Shown piece after piece: positions 1-6,555 of a stretch of DNA of 7,343 nucleotides. The translations under genes and the position numbers were made by a program. Position 1 is the first letter of the stretch; every line of letters starts with the position of its first letter. Under the pieces are notes generated by a model. The model searched no databases. It saw only the letters and a list, made by a program, of their open reading frames with translations, and was not told the origin of the DNA. Origin of the DNA: an uncultured Clostridia bacterium (GTDB taxonomy: Bacteria > Bacillota > Clostridia > Oscillospirales > Acutalibacteraceae); NCBI GenBank assembly GCA_937915775.1, contig CALGGQ010000038.1:1-7343 (forward strand). The letters are read 5' to 3'.

Positions 1-739
1 TCTCGGGGGTAATCTTTTTCTCGCCGGAATCCATTGCATAAAGATAGGTAAATTCGCCGTTTTCCTGCGGGATAAAATAATAATCGTCGTAGCCGCTCTC
101 CACCTTGCTGTAAACGTCATACAGCTTCTTCGGCAAGCCGGTGTGACCGTTCAGGGTAATCCGCGCATCCTTCGGCAAGGTCGGCTGCTTGCGAATCGTT
201 ACCTCTCTGCCGTACATATACACGGACGGGCAGCCGATAACATCTACCTGCTCATCGGAAAACCCGAGGTGCAGCAGATACTGCTTCGTCAGCTCGCCCC
301 TGACGCCGATAGATTTCGAGTGCTTCAAAATTTCCGTGCAGAATTCACGCGCTGCATCGTCAAAGGGATAGGAAGCATCCGCATCCGGATTCACCTTGCC
401 CTGAAAACCGACGCCGATAATAATTACAGGTATCGTCAGCTTCTTAACCAGCCGTGTCATACTTTTGAGCGAGCCGATAAAATTCTCACGGAACGCATTG
501 GCGAGCGGCATCAAAAAGCAATCGTAGTTTTCATTGATATAATCTGCGTCCTTTTCAGACAGCGCCTTATAAGGCGTAATAGAAGCGCCCTCTACGGAAA
601 GCAGACGGTTGACAGAATAGACAAACAGATAGTTGCCCATATTATTCCAGAAATGGTCGTTCTTGATGACGTCCATCGGAGTAAAATTTTGGTCCAGCGG
701 CGCACAGGAGCGCATGATAAATTTCTTAGGATATGCCAT
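1..739 (-). CDS. Polysaccharide pyruvyl transferase family protein (partial, N-terminal part)
   Basis: The gene starts with ATG at 739-737 and stays open to the left edge, giving 246 codons with no stop; the C-terminal part lies outside. The N-terminus resembles the polysaccharide pyruvyl transferase family (CsaB-like, GT-B-type fold), which transfers a ketal pyruvate from phosphoenolpyruvate to sugars of surface polysaccharides. Supporting stretches are an N-terminal NMGNYLFVYSV (residues 33-43), a hydrophobic strand IPVIIIGVGFQG (103-114), the SIGVRGELT segment (143-151) and VIGCPSVY (167-174), the last two being hallmark segments of the family. No signal peptide or membrane span is visible, so it is probably cytoplasmic. 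The start is fixed by AGGGAG 7 nt upstream and a strong promoter at 770-798. It is transcribed divergently from ppa. Family membership is a recognition call. The sugar substrate cannot be told, and many such proteins in gut clostridia are of unknown specificity. Confidence 0.78.
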   Translation of the reverse strand, partial: MAYPKKFIMRSCAPLDQNFTPMDVIKNDHFWNNMGNYLFVYSVNRLLSVEGASITPYKALSEKDADYINENYDCFLMPLANAFRENFIGSLKSMTRLVKKLTIPVIIIGVGFQGKVNPDADASYPFDDAAREFCTEILKHSKSIGVRGELTKQYLLHLGFSDEQVDVIGCPSVYMYGREVTIRKQPTLPKDARITLNGHTGLPKKLYDVYSKVESGYDDYYFIPQENGEFTYLYAMDSGEKKITPE

Positions 740-746
740 AGGAATT

Positions 747-752
747 CTCCCT
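747..752 (-). promoter_or_regulatory. Ribosome binding site of the pyruvyl transferase-family gene
   Basis: AGGGAG on the minus strand lies 7 nt before the ATG at 739. It decides the start codon of this partial gene, and the next in-frame ATG (codon 9) has no comparable site. Confidence 0.8.
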
Positions 753-769
753 TTCGGTTTATTATTAGT

Positions 770-798
770 ATTATACCATAATTAGTAATAGTTTTCAA
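770..798 (-). promoter_or_regulatory. Sigma-A type promoter for the pyruvyl transferase-family gene
   Basis: On the minus strand, TTGAAA (798-793) is followed after exactly 17 nt by TATAAT (775-770). The bases before the -10 box are TGG, which gives an extended -10 (TGn). This is close to the vegetative consensus, so strong unregulated activity is plausible. The predicted transcription start is near 763, leaving a leader of about 24 nt. The surrounding sequence is very AT-rich compared with the coding DNA. Confidence 0.85.
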
Positions 799-805
799 AC
801 AATTA

Positions 806-834
806 TTGAATATTCGGACGTTATGTGATAAAAT
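806..834 (+). promoter_or_regulatory. Sigma-A type promoter for ppa
   Basis: TTGAAT (806-811) and TAAAAT (829-834) are separated by 17 nt, with TGA directly before the -10 box (extended -10, TGn). The predicted transcription start is near 841, so the leader would be only about 19-20 nt, just enough for the GGAGG site. Its -35 box lies 7 bp from the -35 box of the opposite promoter, so the two are back to back. Confidence 0.8.
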
Positions 835-846
835 AGTAAAAAAATC

Positions 847-851
847 GGAGG
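847..851 (+). promoter_or_regulatory. Ribosome binding site of ppa
   Basis: GGAGG lies 8 nt before the ATG at 860. It decides against the longer open frame that begins with TTG at 806, because that codon overlaps the -35 box and would lie upstream of the predicted transcript start. Confidence 0.9.
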
Positions 852-859
852 AAAACAGT

Positions 860-1393
860 ATGAACATATGGCACGATATATCACCGAAACGCATAAAAAA
901 AGACAGATTCTACGCCGTCATTGAAATTTCAAAGGGCGGCAAAAACAAGTACGAGCTGGATAAGGAAACCGGTATGCTAAAGCTCGACCGTGTACTTTTT
1001 ACCTCTACCCACTATCCGGCTAACTACGGCTTTATTCCGCGCACCTATGCTGCGGACAAGGACCCGCTGGACGTGCTGGTACTGTGCAGCGAAATCATTC
1101 GTCCGATGACCATTGTGGAATGCGTTCCCATCGGCGTACTGATTATGGAGGACGGCGGCGCAAGGGACGAAAAGATTATCGCCGTTCCCGTCAACGACCC
1201 GAACTACAGCTTTTATCACAACATTGACCAGCTGCCGCCGCACCGTTTTGAAGAAATCAAGCATTTCTTTGAGGTGTACAAATCACTGGAGCACGACAAG
1301 AGCACCAGCGTAACAGAGGTTCAGCCGAGAGATGTTGCAGAGGAGATTATCCAGACCTGCATTGACTCTTACATACAAAACTTCCAGTTATAA
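860..1393 (+). CDS. ppa: Inorganic pyrophosphatase, family I
   Basis: Soluble cytoplasmic enzyme hydrolysing pyrophosphate to two phosphates, which pulls nucleotide polymerisation and aminoacylation forward. The protein has 177 aa, the usual length for bacterial family I enzymes. The metal-binding signature DKDPLD is at residues 66-71 (D66, D68, D71). Further aspartates D98 and D103 with K105 sit in the DGGARDEKIIAVP stretch. The active-site elements EISKGGKNKYELD (E22, K30, E32), R44, YPANYGFIP (Y56) and FFEVYKSLE near residue 138 are all present, so the enzyme should be active. The start at 860 is set by GGAGG. It has its own promoter and a hairpin terminator right after the TAA stop, so it looks monocistronic. 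It is convergent with ftsH. Most clostridia also carry or instead use family II or membrane pyrophosphatases; which others exist here cannot be seen. Confidence 0.97.
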   Translation: MNIWHDISPKRIKKDRFYAVIEISKGGKNKYELDKETGMLKLDRVLFTSTHYPANYGFIPRTYAADKDPLDVLVLCSEIIRPMTIVECVPIGVLIMEDGGARDEKIIAVPVNDPNYSFYHNIDQLPPHRFEEIKHFFEVYKSLEHDKSTSVTEVQPRDVAEEIIQTCIDSYIQNFQL

Positions 1394-1404
1394 CGTCAAT
1401 ACAA

Positions 1405-1436
1405 AACAGGCATCCGCAGATGCCTGTTATTTTTTA
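1405..1436. terminator. Bidirectional intrinsic terminator between ppa and ftsH
   Basis: A perfect 10-bp stem (AACAGGCATC, 1405-1414, pairing with GATGCCTGTT, 1419-1428) closes a 4-nt CGCA loop. On the plus strand it is followed by TATTTTTTA, an efficient U-tract for ppa. On the minus strand the stem is followed by a shorter, interrupted run of T (TTTTGTATTG) and starts only a few nt after the ftsH stop. The plus-strand U-tract overlaps the ftsH stop codon (1434-1436), so the two convergent genes share a compact terminator. Confidence 0.9.
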
Positions 1437-3374
1437 CTGTTCAGTTTCGGGCGTTTCGGCTACTTCTTCTGCAACTGTTTCTGCTTCGGCAGGCTCATCG
1501 GCAGGTGCTTCCTGCACCGCTGTGCCGTTCATCAGTGCCATAAAGGTTTCGCCGTTAATCTTCTCTTTATCCAGCAGCGTCTGCGCCACAAGCTCAAGTT
1601 TATCCAGATGCGCTTGAAGAATCGCTTCGGTCTTGCCGTATGCTTCACGCATCAGGCGCTCAATCTCCGCATCAATCTTGGCAGAGGTTTCATCACTGTA
1701 ATTATTGACCTTTCCGTAATCTCTGCCAAGGAATACTTCGCCGTTTCCGTCATCATAGACAACGGGACCGACGGATTCGGACATACCGTACTTCGTGACC
1801 ATATCGCGGCAGATTTCCGTTGCGCGCTGCAGGTCGTTGGAAGCGCCGGTAGAGATATCGCCGAGCACTAACGCCTCGGCAACACGTCCGCCAAAGAGCG
1901 AAATCAGGCTCTTTTCCATACTGAGCTTAGATTCAAAGTTCTCCTCCTGCGGTGTGTACCAGGTATAGCCGCCGGCACCGAGACCGCGCGGAATAATGGA
2001 TACTTCCTTCACAGGATGATAATCCTCGATATAGAACGAGGTAACGGCGTGACCCGCCTCATGATACGCGGTCAGGCGCTTTGCTTTTTCGCTATATTTA
2101 TGCGACTTTTTCTCGGTACCCATTTCCACACGGGAGGAAGCGTCAGCAATGTTCTGCGCGCTGATTGCCTTCTTGCCGTTACGGACCGCGAGAATGGCAG
2201 CCTCGTTCATCAGATTTTCAAGGTCGGCACCGGTAAAACCGATGGTATCCTTGGCAACCTCTTTCAAATCGACATCGGGACCGAGCGGTTTATTGCGGGA
2301 ATGAACCTTGAGAATATCCTCTCTGCCCTTCGTATCGGGTCTGTTCACGGTAATCTGGCGGTCAAATCTGCCGGGGCGTAGCAAAGCAGGGTCAAGCACA
2401 TCGGGACGGTTGGTAGCCGCAATCACGATAACGCCCGAATTCGTGCCGAAGCCGTCCATCTCAACCAGAAGCTGGTTCAGCGTCTGCTCACGCTCGTCGT
2501 TGCCGCCGCCCATACCGGTACCGCGGTGTCTGCCGACAGCGTCAATTTCATCAATAAAGACGATGGCAGGCGCTTTTTTCTTAGCCTGTTCAAACAAATC
2601 ACGCACACGCGAGGCACCGACACCGACATACATCTCCACAAAATCGGAGCCCGAAATAGAGAGGAACGGCGCGCCTGCTTCACCGGCAACCGCCTTGGCA
2701 AGCAGCGTTTTACCGGTGCCCGGAGGGCCGACAAGCAGCACGCCCTTCGGAATTCTGGCACCGAGCTGCGTATAGCGTTCGGGCTGCTTTAAGAAATTAA
2801 CCAGCTCCTCGAGCTCGTCTTTTTCCTCCTCACAGCCGGCGACATCTTCAAAGGTTTTGTCGCTGTCATCCGCACTGTTTTTCGTTTTAATCTTGCCGAA
2901 GCCGAGCGCACGGTTATTCTCGTTGCCGATGGTATTGCCCATTCGTCTGATAGCCCAGATAGACATCGCCACAATCAGCACGCCGAACAGCAGCGTCGGC
3001 AGCAGGCTCACCAGCCATGAGCTGCCTGCACCTTTCTTATAATTATACACAATCTGGTTGTCGGGATTGGCAGCGTTATACTCCTTCACGGAATCGCTGA
3101 TATCGTCGATAAAATAGCCGACGCTCGGCACCGTATAGGTTTTCGGCGCATCCGTCTTTTTATCGCTGAACAGCTTATAGCGCAGCAAACCGCTGGATAA
3201 ATCCAGCTCAAACTCGCTGACCTGATTGGTGGTAAACTGGCTCACAACCTCGGAATACTTGACATCTGCGCGCTTGTTCTGATTGGACATAAACAGCACT
3301 GCGCAAATGAGTAAAACCGGAATCAGAATATAAAAGATTGCCGCTTTCCAGTTCTGAGATAAATTTTTTCTCAT
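1434..3374 (-). CDS. ftsH: ATP-dependent zinc metalloprotease FtsH
   Basis: Membrane-anchored hexameric AAA+ protease that extracts and degrades misfolded membrane proteins and short-lived regulators. The 646 aa match the family. Order: transmembrane helix 1 (about 12-30), an extracytoplasmic segment (31-117), transmembrane helix 2 (118-142), then the AAA+ domain with Walker A GPPGTGKT (216-223), pore loop MYVGVG (248-253), Walker B IVFIDE (271-276) and second region of homology ending RPGRFDR with arginine fingers R333 and R336. The M41 peptidase domain has HEAGH at 438-442 (H438, H442, catalytic E439); D514 in ASNDLQRATE is the probable third zinc ligand. The last 25 residues are rich in Ala and Glu and look disordered. 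The pore aromatic is Tyr instead of the common Phe, a conservative change. ATG overlaps the tilS stop (ATGA), and GGAGG inside tilS lies 10 nt upstream. It is the last gene of the block. Confidence 0.98.
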   Translation of the reverse strand: MRKNLSQNWKAAIFYILIPVLLICAVLFMSNQNKRADVKYSEVVSQFTTNQVSEFELDLSSGLLRYKLFSDKKTDAPKTYTVPSVGYFIDDISDSVKEYNAANPDNQIVYNYKKGAGSSWLVSLLPTLLFGVLIVAMSIWAIRRMGNTIGNENNRALGFGKIKTKNSADDSDKTFEDVAGCEEEKDELEELVNFLKQPERYTQLGARIPKGVLLVGPPGTGKTLLAKAVAGEAGAPFLSISGSDFVEMYVGVGASRVRDLFEQAKKKAPAIVFIDEIDAVGRHRGTGMGGGNDEREQTLNQLLVEMDGFGTNSGVIVIAATNRPDVLDPALLRPGRFDRQITVNRPDTKGREDILKVHSRNKPLGPDVDLKEVAKDTIGFTGADLENLMNEAAILAVRNGKKAISAQNIADASSRVEMGTEKKSHKYSEKAKRLTAYHEAGHAVTSFYIEDYHPVKEVSIIPRGLGAGGYTWYTPQEENFESKLSMEKSLISLFGGRVAEALVLGDISTGASNDLQRATEICRDMVTKYGMSESVGPVVYDDGNGEVFLGRDYGKVNNYSDETSAKIDAEIERLMREAYGKTEAILQAHLDKLELVAQTLLDKEKINGETFMALMNGTAVQEAPADEPAEAETVAEEVAETPETEQ

Positions 3375-4696
3375 TCTTCAAAGTCCTCCATAGAAATATG
3401 CACCGCATATACGGTTTTGGTGTTGCTGTCAAGCTTCACGCGCTCGTCAATCGCGTAGCCGACAACACCGATGACACCGCCCTCATCGCATAACACGGGC
3501 ACCTTAAAGCGCTCATCCGGCAGTATCTGACATTCATTATATAATTTTTTCAGGGATTTGGTGCAGCCCCTGCCGGCGGGAGAAATGCTGTCTCCCTCCT
3601 GCCGCTTACGGGCGGTTACCTCACCCTGCAATTTGTCATAATCACAGAAGAATTCGTACTTCTCATCGTACATCTTACGAAATTGCTGATATTCTTCAAG
3701 CGGCATTACACGGCAGTGAAGATAAAACTGCGGTGCCAGCTCCTCGGGATTCGTGACCGTTATCAGCTTGAGTAAGACCGGGTTTGATTCGGCATAAAGA
3801 TTGCCTTTTATCTGGTATCTTCCGCTGCGGTACACCAACTCATGCACCTCATTTAAATGTTTTTCATCCAGTGCAATACCGTGCTGCTGTGCCAGCCGCA
3901 TAATCATTCTTTTGACAACAGGCGTCGGCGCCTGCTGCAATTTCTCGATACGCAAAACGGGTACCGAATAGCCAATCTCATGCTGGCGTTCATAGATATC
4001 CGTCATCGCGTCAACGACATCGGCGTCCTCACTGACGGACTGAATCATCCGATTGACCGCCTGCTCAAAGGAAGGATTGATTTCCAGAAATTTCGGCACG
4101 ATTTCGTGGCGAATAAAATTGCGCGTATACTGCGTGTCAAAATTCGTTCTGTCAACGACATAGGGAATTCCCTCACCGTCGCAGAAGGCACGGATTTCTT
4201 CACTCGTGCATTCAATCAACGGGCGGATAATCTTTCCTCTGACGGGCGGAATACCGCACAGTCCGTGCGTTCCCGTGCCGCGTGCCATACGGAACAGCAC
4301 CGTTTCCACATTATCCGAAAGGTTGTGCGCCGTTGCAATCTTATCGGCACCGAGACTCTCAAAAAACTCATAGCGCTTTTGACGGGAGTATTCCTCCACG
4401 CCCATACCGCTTTGCTTTGCTTCAAAAGGGGCGTCAATTTCAAGGCATTCAAACGGAATCTCATTTTCACGGCAAAAGGCTCTCACGAAATCCGTATCGA
4501 GCTTTGACTCTTCGCCGCGAATGCCGTGCTCCACGTTGGCGCAGATAATCTGCAGGTTCAGCGCTTCCTTGCGCGTCATCAGATAGGAAAGCAGCAGCAT
4601 GGAATCCGCCCCGCCGGAAACGCCGACGCAGACGGTATCGCCCTCCTGCAGCATTTTGAATTTGAAAACGGTTTTGTCAATTTTATTAATAGTCAT
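3371..4696 (-). CDS. tilS: tRNA(Ile)-lysidine synthetase
   Basis: Attaches lysine to C34 of the CAU-anticodon tRNA-Ile using ATP, so that it reads AUA and is charged with Ile instead of Met; normally essential. The 441 aa are normal for Firmicutes. The N-terminal PP-loop ATPase has SGGADS (27-32), NVEHGIRG (54-61), AHNLSDNVET (123-132) and the glycine-rich RGTGTHGLCGI (139-149). TRNFIRHEIVPKF (191-203) is the family's conserved arginine-rich helix. The C-terminal domain shows EGDSISPAGRG (367-377) and SLKKLYNE (381-388), as expected for the substrate-binding TilS_C region. In AHNLSDNVET a serine stands where many members have the first Asp of a DD pair. The start overlaps the dnaB end by 11 nt with no visible Shine-Dalgarno. 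An in-frame TAG at 4714-4712 rules out an earlier start. Translation probably depends on coupling to dnaB. Confidence 0.96.
   Translation of the reverse strand: MTINKIDKTVFKFKMLQEGDTVCVGVSGGADSMLLLSYLMTRKEALNLQIICANVEHGIRGEESKLDTDFVRAFCRENEIPFECLEIDAPFEAKQSGMGVEEYSRQKRYEFFESLGADKIATAHNLSDNVETVLFRMARGTGTHGLCGIPPVRGKIIRPLIECTSEEIRAFCDGEGIPYVVDRTNFDTQYTRNFIRHEIVPKFLEINPSFEQAVNRMIQSVSEDADVVDAMTDIYERQHEIGYSVPVLRIEKLQQAPTPVVKRMIMRLAQQHGIALDEKHLNEVHELVYRSGRYQIKGNLYAESNPVLLKLITVTNPEELAPQFYLHCRVMPLEEYQQFRKMYDEKYEFFCDYDKLQGEVTARKRQEGDSISPAGRGCTKSLKKLYNECQILPDERFKVPVLCDEGGVIGVVGYAIDERVKLDSNTKTVYAVHISMEDFEE
3385..3389 (-). promoter_or_regulatory. Ribosome binding site of ftsH inside the tilS 3' end
   Basis: GGAGG on the minus strand lies inside the last codons of tilS, 10 nt before the ftsH ATG (3374-3372). 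Together with the ATGA stop/start overlap it allows both termination-reinitiation and independent initiation. Confidence 0.8.
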
Positions 4697-6050
4697 AGCC
4701 GCTGTCGATATCTACCGCTCTGAAGCGCGTGAACTCACTGTCAAATACCAGCGGAACCGTGCCGACGGAGCCGTGACGGTTTTTAGCGATAATCAGCTCC
4801 GTTTTGCTCTTATCGATATTCTCCTGCTCCTCCTCCGATTTTTCGCCGGCATAATAATCCTCACGGTAGAGGAACATCACGATATCGGCATCCTGCTCAA
4901 TAGAGCCGGATTCACGCAAATCGGACAGCTGAGGACGGTGGTTCTTACCTCTGCCCTCCGTGCCACGCGATAACTGCGCGCAGCAGATGACGGGGATATT
5001 CAAATCCTTCGCCATCATCTTTAAATCCTTTGTGATTTTGGTGACCTCCTGCACACGGTTTTCCGTCTTTTCGGCAGACTGCACCAAGCCGAGATAGTCA
5101 ATAATCACGCACTCCACATCGCGCTCCCGGCGGACAATCGCCTTCATTTCCGGTACGGTAATGGACGATACATCAGACAGATACAGCGGCGTATCATAAA
5201 ACGAAGAAGCCGCGTTACCGAGGCGTACCCATTCATCATCATTGAGCTCGCCTGTTCTGAATTTCGTCGCCTCAATACCGGACTGAGAAGCGAGCAGACG
5301 CTCTGCAAGCTGGGCATTCGTCATCTCCAGCGAGAAGAAGATGCACTTCTTTTTCTGCGATACGGAAACGTTATGCGCAAGATTCAGCGCAAAGCTCGTT
5401 TTACCCATAGCAGGACGGGCGCCGATGAGAATTAAATCAGACTTATTGAGCCCCGTTAAGTATTTATCCAGCAGACCGAAGCCTGTCGGAATACCCTTGT
5501 AATCCTTAGCGTCCGCGCCGCTGAGCTTCTTCAGCTTATCATACACCTCGCCGAAGATGACCTCGCGCACGGATTTCGGGCGCTTGTCCGCATTGCCCTC
5601 ACGCAAATCATAGAGATTCTGCTCCATACTCTCAATAAGGGTATCGGGATGAACACCGCCGCCGGCATTGTCGATTGCCTTTTGGGCAATACGAATCACC
5701 TCGCGCAGGTAAAAATTCTCGCGGACAATTTCGCAGTATTTTTTAACATTCGCCGTTGTGGGAACAATCTCCGCAAGCTGGAGTATGTAATCGCGGATAG
5801 CGACGCTGCCGGTGTAGCCGCTCCTGTCCATCGCATCGGCAACCGTGATATGGTCGATGGAGGAACCGGGTTGGTTATACAGCTGGCGCATGACCAGAAA
5901 AATCTGTTGATGCTCCGGCAGGTAGAAGGACTCCGGCTGCAAAATCTGCAGCGCGGTTTCCATACACTTCGGCTCCAGCAGAATACCGCCGAGCACGCTC
6001 TGCTCCGCTTCCCTGTTATACGGCATGATAACATTGTTATTCGCAGGCAT
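4686..6050 (-). CDS. dnaB: Replicative DNA helicase DnaB (called DnaC in B. subtilis)
   Basis: Hexameric ring helicase that unwinds the chromosome at the replication fork and recruits primase. The 454 aa are normal for the family, and no intein interrupts it. The N-terminal DnaB domain spans about 8-110 (NREAEQSVLGGILL at 12-25), then a linker to about 180. The RecA-like motor follows: Walker A GARPAMGKT (210-218, K217), catalytic E242 in FFSLEM, Walker B VIIDYL (315-320, D318), CAQLSR (357-362) and LSDLRESGSIEQDAD (375-389). KNRHG (423-427) carries the likely arginine finger R425. The Walker B strand reads DYLGL where most members have DYLQL. The start is supported by GAGGT 7 nt upstream. 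The gap to rplI is 22 nt, and its 3' end overlaps tilS. The rplI-dnaB pair is a classic Firmicutes arrangement. Confidence 0.97.
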   Translation of the reverse strand: MPANNNVIMPYNREAEQSVLGGILLEPKCMETALQILQPESFYLPEHQQIFLVMRQLYNQPGSSIDHITVADAMDRSGYTGSVAIRDYILQLAEIVPTTANVKKYCEIVRENFYLREVIRIAQKAIDNAGGGVHPDTLIESMEQNLYDLREGNADKRPKSVREVIFGEVYDKLKKLSGADAKDYKGIPTGFGLLDKYLTGLNKSDLILIGARPAMGKTSFALNLAHNVSVSQKKKCIFFSLEMTNAQLAERLLASQSGIEATKFRTGELNDDEWVRLGNAASSFYDTPLYLSDVSSITVPEMKAIVRRERDVECVIIDYLGLVQSAEKTENRVQEVTKITKDLKMMAKDLNIPVICCAQLSRGTEGRGKNHRPQLSDLRESGSIEQDADIVMFLYREDYYAGEKSEEEQENIDKSKTELIIAKNRHGSVGTVPLVFDSEFTRFRAVDIDSGYDY

Positions 6051-6072
6051 TGTAATTACCTCGTTCGTTCAT

Positions 6073-6516
6073 TTATGCTTCTGTTACGCTGACATAGACG
6101 GAGGCGGTAATGCTCGGATAAATCTTGATTTCCGCCTGAACGGTGCCGAACGCCTTCACATCCTCCATCACGATTTTGCGCTTATCAATTTCTTCACCGA
6201 AGGATTTTTTCAGCTCCTCGGCAACGTCCTTTGACGTTACGGAGCCGAACAGCTTGCCGTTCGCGCCTGCTTTTGCAGTGAGCTTCACGGTCTTACCGTC
6301 GAGCTTTTCCTTCACGAGATTGGCTGCCTTGATTTCCTCCTGCTTGTGGAATTCTTTCGCCTTTTCTTTGTTTTTGTATTCATTCATCGCTTTGGCATTG
6401 GCTTCCATCGCCAGTCCCTTCGGGAACAGGTAATTCCTGGCGTAGCCGTCGCTGGTATTGACAAGTTCACCCGCTTTGCCAAGCGATTTGACATCTGCTT
6501 TTAAAATGACTTTCAT
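6073..6516 (-). CDS. rplI: 50S ribosomal protein L9 (bL9)
   Basis: Elongated two-domain protein that binds 23S rRNA at the base of the L1 stalk and helps maintain translation fidelity and reading frame. The 147 aa match the family. The N-terminal domain is MKVILKADVKSLGKAGELV followed by the signature DGYARNYLFPKGLA (23-36). A long charged connecting helix runs from about 41 to 75, and the C-terminal domain contains GKLFGSVTSKDVAEEL (86-101), typical of full-length bL9. Start: ATG at 6516 with AGGAGG (6530-6525) 8 nt upstream. It sits 36 nt after the RNase J gene, with a hairpin in the gap, and 22 nt before dnaB, so it is probably read from an upstream promoter. No promoter for it is evident in the gap. 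Confidence 0.97.
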   Translation of the reverse strand: MKVILKADVKSLGKAGELVNTSDGYARNYLFPKGLAMEANAKAMNEYKNKEKAKEFHKQEEIKAANLVKEKLDGKTVKLTAKAGANGKLFGSVTSKDVAEELKKSFGEEIDKRKIVMEDVKAFGTVQAEIKIYPSITASVYVSVTEA

Positions 6517-6533
6517 CTGACTGTCCTCCTATG

Positions 6534-6555
6534 TAACAGGCAGGTGCCTGTGTTA
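6534..6555 (-). other. Hairpin between the RNase J gene and rplI
   Basis: The inverted repeat ACAGGCA-CC-TGCCTGT (6551-6536 on the minus strand) forms a 6-7 bp GC-rich stem. Flanking TAA and TTA can extend it, with a small bulge, into the RNase J stop codon (6555-6553). It ends 3 nt before the rplI AGGAGG. No U-tract follows, so it is not an ordinary terminator. A role in mRNA processing, 3'-end protection or partial attenuation is only inference. Confidence 0.6.

Noticed and set aside
143..781. Open plus-strand frame of 212 codons opposite the pyruvyl transferase-family gene
   Set aside because: It lies antisense to a gene with a clear family match, promoter and ribosome binding site. It has no recognisable domain and runs across the opposite promoter.
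806..859. Longer ppa start at TTG 806
   Set aside because: The TTG is part of the -35 box, and the added residues match nothing in the family. ATG at 860 has GGAGG at the right distance.
592..894. Open minus-strand frame of 100 codons across the ppa promoter region
   Set aside because: It overlaps both divergent promoters and the starts of two well-supported genes in another frame, and its product resembles nothing.
1332..1871. Open plus-strand frame of 179 codons running from ppa into ftsH
   Set aside because: It passes through the terminator and is antisense to ftsH. The Cys/Phe-rich translation is typical of a reverse-complement shadow.
3857..4507. Open plus-strand frame of 216 codons antisense to tilS
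   Set aside because: tilS is intact with all family motifs on the other strand, and the antisense product has no recognisable domain or ribosome binding site.
5649..6092. Open plus-strand frame of 147 codons antisense to dnaB
   Set aside because: It is a shadow of the conserved DnaB N-terminal domain, with no independent support.
6534..6555. Intrinsic terminator after the RNase J gene
   Set aside because: The hairpin is followed by ACATAGGAGG with no T-run, so it lacks the U-tract needed for intrinsic termination.
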